Source: Bacteroidaceae bacterium
GTDB lineage: Bacteria; Bacteroidota; Bacteroidia; Bacteroidales; Bacteroidaceae
Direction: 5' to 3'
Assembly (NCBI GenBank): GCA_017651505.1
Contig: JAGCCV010000085.1
Span: 1-37,271 of the forward strand
DNA: 37,271 nucleotides
Part shown: one piece after another, positions 32,109 through 37,271 of the stretch
Layout: each line of letters begins with the position of its first letter
Position numbering within the stretch: position 1 is the first letter of the stretch
Made by a program: the position numbers and the translations under genes
Notes under the pieces: model-generated
Database searches by the model: none
What the model saw: only the letters and a program-made list of their open reading frames with translations
What the model was told of the DNA's origin: nothing

Positions 32109-33371
32109 ATGGTGGACAAAGAACTGCGTGAACGCATTATCGCACTGGTACATCAGGAGGTAGTTCCTGCCATTGGATGTACGGAACCGATGTGTGTAGC
32201 ATTATGTACGGCACGTGCTACTGAGAAATTAGGATGCCGTCCTGAGCGAATCGAAGCATTGCTGAGTGCCAATATCTTGAAAAATGCCATGGGTGTAGGT
32301 ATCCCTGGAACGGGCATGATAGGACTGCCTATTGCTATTGCCCTTGGAGCACTAATCGGCAAGAGTGCTTATCAGTTGGAGGTGCTCAAGGACTTAACGC
32401 CTGGCGGTTTGGCTGAAGGTAAAGCGTATGTAGCTGAGAATCGCATTGTCATCAAGCAGAAAGAGAATATATGTGAAAAACTATATGCAGAGGTCATCTG
32501 CACTGCAGGCGACAAGCAAGCTACGGCCATCATTATAGGCAGTCATACCCATTTTTTGGATGATGAGGTCCAGAATGTTGTTTCTTCTTTAGTCGATGTC
32601 CCCGCTCTAAACCTTCGATTGGTTTATGACTTTGCTACTACGGCTCCCCTCGATGAGATAGGATTCATCATGGAAGCCCGTACCTTAAATATGAATGCTG
32701 CACGCGAGTCACTGAAGGGTAACTATGGCCACAACCTGGGGAAAACCATCGACCGCCCGTTGTCAAAAGGCATCTTCGGTGAAAGCATTTATTCACATAT
32801 CATCTCACGTACTGCCTCTGCCTGTGATGCTCGTATGGGGGGAGCCATGATTCCTGTCATGTCAAACAGTGGCAGTGGCAACCAGGGTATCTGTGCTACC
32901 AACCCCGTCTGTGTCTATGCCAAGGAGAACGAGAATACGGAAGAAGAACTTATCCGTGCCTTGATGCTCAGTCACCTGACAGCTATCTACATAAAGCAGT
33001 CACTCGGCACGTTGTCTGCACTTTGTGGCTGTGTGGTAGCCAGCATCGGTAGTAGTTGTGGTATTACTTACCTGATGGGGGGTGACTACAACCGTATCTG
33101 TTATTCGGTGAAAAATATGATTGCCAACCTGACGGGTATGATTTGCGATGGTGCCAAGCCTGCTTGTTCGCTGAAGATCACCTCGGGGGTTTCCACTGCT
33201 CTGCTCTCAGCCCTGTTGGCTATGGAGGGTAAGTGTGTCAGTTCGTCGGAAGGTATTGTTGACGACAATGTGGACAAAAGCATTCATAACCTAACCAGCA
33301 TAGGTGCTGATGCAATGGTTAAGACGGATGACATGGTGCTCAACATCATGACATCTAAACATATTTGTTAG
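32109..33371 (+). CDS. L-cysteine desulfidase / L-serine dehydratase-like iron-sulfur enzyme (UPF0597)
   Basis: This 420-residue cytosolic protein belongs to the UPF0597 family (YhaM/CyuA), related to the iron-sulfur L-serine dehydratase alpha chain. Conserved pieces are AIGCTEPMCVAL near the N-terminus, MSNSGSGNQG in the middle, and MICDGAKPACSLKI near the C-terminus; the Cys residues in these are the likely cluster ligands. Characterised members release H2S, ammonia and pyruvate from L-cysteine. The ATG at 32109 is chosen over an upstream TTG at 32091, as relatives begin close to it. It is divergent from mutS2 and ends with TAG, which shows that TAG is used as a normal stop here. Confidence 0.88.
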   Translation: MVDKELRERIIALVHQEVVPAIGCTEPMCVALCTARATEKLGCRPERIEALLSANILKNAMGVGIPGTGMIGLPIAIALGALIGKSAYQLEVLKDLTPGGLAEGKAYVAENRIVIKQKENICEKLYAEVICTAGDKQATAIIIGSHTHFLDDEVQNVVSSLVDVPALNLRLVYDFATTAPLDEIGFIMEARTLNMNAARESLKGNYGHNLGKTIDRPLSKGIFGESIYSHIISRTASACDARMGGAMIPVMSNSGSGNQGICATNPVCVYAKENENTEEELIRALMLSHLTAIYIKQSLGTLSALCGCVVASIGSSCGITYLMGGDYNRICYSVKNMIANLTGMICDGAKPACSLKITSGVSTALLSALLAMEGKCVSSSEGIVDDNVDKSIHNLTSIGADAMVKTDDMVLNIMTSKHIC

Positions 33372-33437
33372 TTTTAAATAGGTTTGAGAAGTTAATTAGT
33401 ATTACCGAATAAAGGCCCAATTGTTTTTTTTGAATCC

Positions 33438-34568
33438 ATGTTTCTCGAACAACTATCTGCTGAGGTTATATTGTTTTTCATGCTCTATGGTGGACTAGCA
33501 TTGACGTCTCTCATCGCTTCTATCTACCTCTGTGTACGCAAAGGTAATGCCTTTGCGGCTGGTGTCACGCCACCGTTGCGACTGCGCCGTTGGGCTGCGT
33601 CGCTCTTTTTTATCGCGTTTTTGGGTCATATATGGTGGCTACTTTTCTATCTTTATTCCAATGATATCCATTCTGTGTATTATTTGCTTCTTTCTGAGCT
33701 TGACTGTGTGCTGATGTTCATCACTATAGCTGGTACGTTATTTGCCATGCTCCAAGATCGCGAGCGACCCTTCTGGCCCATCATTATGGCCACCTTACCT
33801 TATGCGGTGTTTGTGTTGCTGAATGTACTCTATCCCAGTGATCTTTTTATGTATATTGCCATCGCATACTTTCTGTTGCTCTACCTGCTCTTTACTATAT
33901 ATATGGTATTTGCAGTCAGGCAATATGGGCGTTGGCTGCGTGACAATTATGCCGACTTGGAACATAAAGAGGTTTGGACGAGCCATGTGCTGGTCATCGT
34001 CCTCTTCTTATTGATCATCACTTATGGGCTCGATGCTGGCGATTTGCTATTCAGCTACCTCGTACAGCTTTTCTTCCTTGTGTTTATTTGCTTACTGTTG
34101 TGGCGAGTAGAGACATTGCCACAGTTGGAGAACGTCCTCGAGGAACAAGAGGATTGCCCACGTGCCCCAGAAATGTTGCAAGAACCCAATCTTCCCGCGC
34201 GGACTCAACAGTCAATAACTATTCCTTCCAATATCCAACAGCTATTGGCAGAGCGCTGCGAGAGTACACTGCTCTACTTAAAACACGATCTGACCCTTTT
34301 GCAGTTGGCTCAAACAGTTGGTACTAACCGCTTTTATCTCAGCCAATATTTTTCTCGCCAGGGCATTACTTACAATGCTTATATTAACAATCTCCGCATC
34401 AATCATTTCATGAGCCTTTATCGTGAGGCTGCCAATGATCAGAAACCCATCTCTGCACAGCAACTGGCCAGTGACAGTGGCTATCGAAGTTACAGTACCT
34501 TCAGTCTTGCTTTCAAACAACGTATGGGGCGGTCTGTATCAACCTGGATGCGCGAAACAGCCAAGTAA
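33438..34568 (+). CDS. Membrane-bound AraC-type regulator with seven helices
   Basis: This 376-residue protein has about seven hydrophobic helices in residues 8-225 (for example ILFFMLYGGLALTSLIASIY and VLVIVLFLLIITYGLDA), then a linker and an AraC-type double helix-turn-helix from about residue 275 (LTLLQLAQTVGTNRFYLSQY, then ASDSGYRSYSTFSLAFKQRM). It would sense a signal in or outside the membrane and bind DNA from there. It stands directly before the HlyD and ABC exporter genes, so it is the likely local regulator. Such seven-helix AraC proteins occur next to peptide export genes in Bacteroidetes. Confidence 0.85.
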   Translation: MFLEQLSAEVILFFMLYGGLALTSLIASIYLCVRKGNAFAAGVTPPLRLRRWAASLFFIAFLGHIWWLLFYLYSNDIHSVYYLLLSELDCVLMFITIAGTLFAMLQDRERPFWPIIMATLPYAVFVLLNVLYPSDLFMYIAIAYFLLLYLLFTIYMVFAVRQYGRWLRDNYADLEHKEVWTSHVLVIVLFLLIITYGLDAGDLLFSYLVQLFFLVFICLLLWRVETLPQLENVLEEQEDCPRAPEMLQEPNLPARTQQSITIPSNIQQLLAERCESTLLYLKHDLTLLQLAQTVGTNRFYLSQYFSRQGITYNAYINNLRINHFMSLYREAANDQKPISAQQLASDSGYRSYSTFSLAFKQRMGRSVSTWMRETAK

Positions 34569-34581
34569 TCTGTAGTCCCAC

Positions 34582-34620
34582 TTTCAAAATTAGCAAAAAG
34601 AGTTTCAAAATTTTCAAAAT
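34582..34620. promoter_or_regulatory. Triple TTTCAAAAT direct repeat, candidate AraC-type operator
   Basis: TTTCAAAAT occurs at 34582-34590, 34603-34611 and 34612-34620. The first two are 21 bases apart, two helical turns, the usual spacing of AraC-family direct-repeat sites. They lie before a possible -7 element TACCTTAG (34667-34674) of the exporter operon. Confidence 0.45.
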
Positions 34621-34697
34621 CTTTCATTACAGGCATACTGGGAATGATTTTTTGAGGGAATTTAGCTACCTTAGCATTAATTATAAGTTTGAATGCA

Positions 34698-35549
34698 ATG
34701 AAAGACGATTCTAATGAAACACTTCAATCACCCTTGGAGATTGGCGACCATCTTCGCGTGACTTATGTTCCCACCTATCTGTTGGCTACGGCAGCAGCAG
34801 TACTATTGGTGGCATTCATCGTATGGGGTGTGCTCGGTACCGTGAGCGACAAAGTATATTATTCGGGAGTAGTGTTCCCCACACAGGGTACTACCGATAT
34901 CTATTTGCCCCATAAGGGTATTGTGCGTTCCATCATGGTACGCGACGGTGACATCGTGAAAAAAGGACAGGCGGTGGCAATCGTATCTGTTGACGACAGT
35001 CACAGTTTCTTAACAAGTACGGTTAACGGTATGGTTGTCAGTTCAAAGATAGACAATGAGCCGTTTGAGGCCTACGACCCCATTGTAAGTATCATGGAAG
35101 AAAGCCCCACAGGCGAACAGTCGCAACGCACCCTGCTTGTTGCCTACGCCGACAATGACGCTCAACGTGACCTGCGCATTGGTATGGAGGCACAGGTGTG
35201 GCCTGCCAACGAGAAGCGTGACGAGATAGGCTATGTGCGTGGGCGTGTCATTCAGGTGGTGCGCTATCCTGCCAATGTTGACAAAGTGCGTCAAACCCTG
35301 AAATCTGAAGTCTTGGCCAAGCGGTTGACGGAACAGAGCGATGCGGTGTACGAGGTGCTAATCGACCTGCAGCGAGATCCGGCTGACCCTAATGGCTATG
35401 ACTGGTCTTTTGGTGTGCCAGAGAACGTGAGCATGGACTTTGGCACCTACTGCTCAGTACTCACCGAGACCCGACGGCTCAGTATGTTCCAGTATTTGTT
35501 TGAAACATCACGCACACAAATACGTAACCTAAAACTGAAGTTTGAATGA
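34698..35549 (+). CDS. HlyD-type adaptor of an NHLM-like peptide export system
   Basis: This 283-residue protein has one N-terminal transmembrane helix (YLLATAAAVLLVAFIVWGVL) and a biotinyl/lipoyl-like hybrid domain (IYLPHKGIVRSIMVRDGDIV near residue 68, second half VSSKIDNEPFEAYDPIVSI). A beta-barrel part (DLRIGMEAQVWP) follows. It lacks the long coiled coil of standard HlyD proteins, as in the short NHLM bacteriocin-system secretion proteins. It would bridge the inner-membrane exporter to the periplasm. The frame opens at a TTG (34689); the ATG at 34698 is chosen. Its stop overlaps the next ATG (ATGA). Confidence 0.82.
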   Translation: MKDDSNETLQSPLEIGDHLRVTYVPTYLLATAAAVLLVAFIVWGVLGTVSDKVYYSGVVFPTQGTTDIYLPHKGIVRSIMVRDGDIVKKGQAVAIVSVDDSHSFLTSTVNGMVVSSKIDNEPFEAYDPIVSIMEESPTGEQSQRTLLVAYADNDAQRDLRIGMEAQVWPANEKRDEIGYVRGRVIQVVRYPANVDKVRQTLKSEVLAKRLTEQSDAVYEVLIDLQRDPADPNGYDWSFGVPENVSMDFGTYCSVLTETRRLSMFQYLFETSRTQIRNLKLKFE

Positions 35550-37271
35550 CTACAGATCAGAGACAAGGAAAAGAATCTGAGCTATCGTTGATAGGGGCTT
35601 TTAGCTATTTCCTGAAGGGTAATAAGTTGTTTGCCCTTAATGGAATTGTGCTTTATATCATCGATTCCATAGTTATTTTATTCCCACCACTGTTTCAGCA
35701 GGTTTATACCGACAATATCATCACACGCAAGAACCCGGAATGGTTTACACCGCTGATAACGTTGTATTTCCTGCTGTTCATGGGTAAACTGGTAGTTTGG
35801 ATAGCATTCTCCTTGTTAAGCCGTGCGAGCCAGGCAAAGATCAGCGTCACCACTACATCGAACTATCTGTGGACGGTATTGCGCCTGCCGATGACCCTGC
35901 TCAGCCGGTTCAGTCCGGGAGAGCTGGTGGCTCGCTACACGACTATCCCCAAAACAATCAAGCTGATAGACCACTCTATGCCCATCGTAGCCTTTGCCTT
36001 TTTCCCTGCAATCTGCTGCTACCTGGTCATGCTTTTCAGTTGGAAACTGGGACTGCTGGAAATTTTTTCCATCCTGTTGCTCGTTTACGTGATGCGCAGT
36101 ACTGCCAACAGACAGAAGAAGTTAGCCATGGACTTGGAGGTGACCGAGGCGCGACTGCAGAATGTTACAATGACTGGAATGGGTAATCTGGATACCATCA
36201 AGTCCTTGGGCGGCGAGCAATACTTCTATACCCAGTGGGAAAATGCCTACGCACAGTCTATGAATGCCCGTTCCAAGACCACCACCATCTCTGTTTACAT
36301 AGGTGCCCTGCCCGTGCTGGTGCTTGAGTTTACCAACGGTGCGATATTGTGTTTAGGCACGTGGCTTATCCTGCAAGGCGAGATGACACCTGGTATGATA
36401 CTGGCCTCTCAGGGATTGATTAACACCTCTTTTTTCCCTATCAACAAGGCCATTGACTGCGTACAGACCATTTTGGGCCTGAATTCGTCTATCCAACGCA
36501 TCAAGGATGTTTCAGACTATAGCAAAGATAGTCCGGACTTGAAACTGGCTGAAGATGACGACCTGCCCGATGTGGCCAAACTTTCGGGCGAGATAGAACT
36601 GCGCGACGTCACCTTCGGCTACGACCGCAACTTGCCACCTATACTTAACCACTTCTCGCTGAAGATCAAGGCTGGTGAACGCATCGCTTTGGTAGGTCCT
36701 TCGGGCTGCGGCAAGAGTACGGTGCTGAGTCTCGTATCAGGACTGTATGAGCCTTGGGAGGGCGAGGTGCTGTTCGACGGCAAGCCTCGCAAGGAAATCG
36801 ACCGCATGACATTCGTCAACTCTGTCTCGGTGGTCAACCAGGACGTGACGTTATTCGAGGGCACCATTGCTGACAATATAAAGATGTGGGACGAGTCGAT
36901 TGAGGACTTCGCCATGGTGATGGCTTGCAACGATGCTCAGATACACCATGAGATCATGGAACGACCGGGTGCCTATCAGGGAACAGTGGCAGAGCGAGGC
37001 AAGAACTTCAGCGGCGGTCAGCGCCAGCGCATCGAGATTGCCACCGCCTTGGCCAAGGAGCCTACCATCCTGCTGATGGACGAAGGCACCTCAGCCCTGG
37101 ATCCCAAGACGGAAGCCCAGGTGATGGAGCATATTTATGGCATGGGCATCACTTTCATTACGATTGCCCACCGCCTGGAGACCATTGCCGAGTGCGACCA
37201 GATTTATGTGGTAGAACACGGACACCTCACCCAGCACGGCACACACGACGAGCTGAGCCAGATGGATGGTC
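35546..37271 (+). CDS. Peptide-export ABC transporter (permease-ATPase fusion), cut by the window end
   Basis: At least 575 residues are seen; the C-terminus lies outside the window. The first 300 or so residues form a six-helix exporter domain (FALNGIVLYIIDSIVILFPP at the start). The ATPase follows with Walker A GPSGCGKST, signature FSGGQRQR, Walker B ILLMDEGTSALD and H-loop TIAHR. It most resembles peptide/bacteriocin exporters of the NHLM or ABCB type. There is no C39 peptidase domain in front, so leader cleavage, if any, would need another protein. The start overlaps the HlyD gene by four bases, which indicates translational coupling. Confidence 0.88.
   Translation, partial: MTTDQRQGKESELSLIGAFSYFLKGNKLFALNGIVLYIIDSIVILFPPLFQQVYTDNIITRKNPEWFTPLITLYFLLFMGKLVVWIAFSLLSRASQAKISVTTTSNYLWTVLRLPMTLLSRFSPGELVARYTTIPKTIKLIDHSMPIVAFAFFPAICCYLVMLFSWKLGLLEIFSILLLVYVMRSTANRQKKLAMDLEVTEARLQNVTMTGMGNLDTIKSLGGEQYFYTQWENAYAQSMNARSKTTTISVYIGALPVLVLEFTNGAILCLGTWLILQGEMTPGMILASQGLINTSFFPINKAIDCVQTILGLNSSIQRIKDVSDYSKDSPDLKLAEDDDLPDVAKLSGEIELRDVTFGYDRNLPPILNHFSLKIKAGERIALVGPSGCGKSTVLSLVSGLYEPWEGEVLFDGKPRKEIDRMTFVNSVSVVNQDVTLFEGTIADNIKMWDESIEDFAMVMACNDAQIHHEIMERPGAYQGTVAERGKNFSGGQRQRIEIATALAKEPTILLMDEGTSALDPKTEAQVMEHIYGMGITFITIAHRLETIAECDQIYVVEHGHLTQHGTHDELSQMDG

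Overview
The window looks like a chromosomal segment from a Bacteroidales bacterium, most likely Prevotella or a close relative. The evidence is the repeated Bacteroidetes-type promoter (TTTG, 19-21 bases, TAnnTTTG), the near absence of Shine-Dalgarno sites, the Bacteroidetes-restricted families (DUF4837, DUF3805/3806, DUF4738, DUF4369-TlpA, Oar-type TonB receptor, four-helix-bundle suffix protein), and a conserved core block rlmN - DUF4837 - pdxA - sigma-54 activator - lptE - TPR - secG. No rRNA, tRNA, CRISPR array or insertion sequence was recognised.

Layout. Positions 1-4300: an internally deleted SMR multidrug transporter gene, then minus-strand genes for a Tat-type Gfo/Idh/MocA oxidoreductase, a small basic protein and a sodium:solute symporter, with a repeat-rich gap at 2.42-2.86 kb. 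4.3-10.3 kb: a four-helix-bundle protein, a 9-bp minisatellite that changes strand half-way, an ettA gene broken by one in-frame amber codon, and an Oar-like TonB receptor. 10.4-18.2 kb: the housekeeping block. Its PdxA-like protein has lost two of the three metal-binding histidines and overlaps a sigma-54 activator gene, which in turn overlaps lptE. 18.2-22.6 kb: a second MFS paralogue overlapping a stand-alone PqqD-like protein, then a DUF3805/3806 protein overlapping a Uup-type ABC-F ATPase.

22.7-27.1 kb is accessory: two adjacent minus-strand surface-type lipoproteins with plant-type leucine-rich repeats. One carries an M64 (IgA-type) metallopeptidase domain. The pair sits behind a long leader with hairpins, two very short open frames and a consensus promoter. 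The roughly 650-base stretch upstream has no gene but contains palindromes. 27.1-33.4 kb: hsp20 behind a textbook sigma-54 (-24/-12) promoter, a thioredoxin-fold lipoprotein, a DUF4738 lipoprotein, mutS2, and an L-cysteine desulfidase/serine dehydratase-like enzyme. 33.4-37.3 kb: a seven-helix membrane AraC-type regulator, triple direct repeats that could be its operator, and the start of an NHLM-like export operon (HlyD adaptor plus a peptidase-less ABC exporter that runs off the window).

Most notable: the amber-split ettA, the degraded PdxA active site, the sigma-54 promoter of hsp20 with palindromic upstream sites, the long structured leader of the LRR/peptidase operon, and the membrane-AraC/NHLM-like export locus at the right edge.
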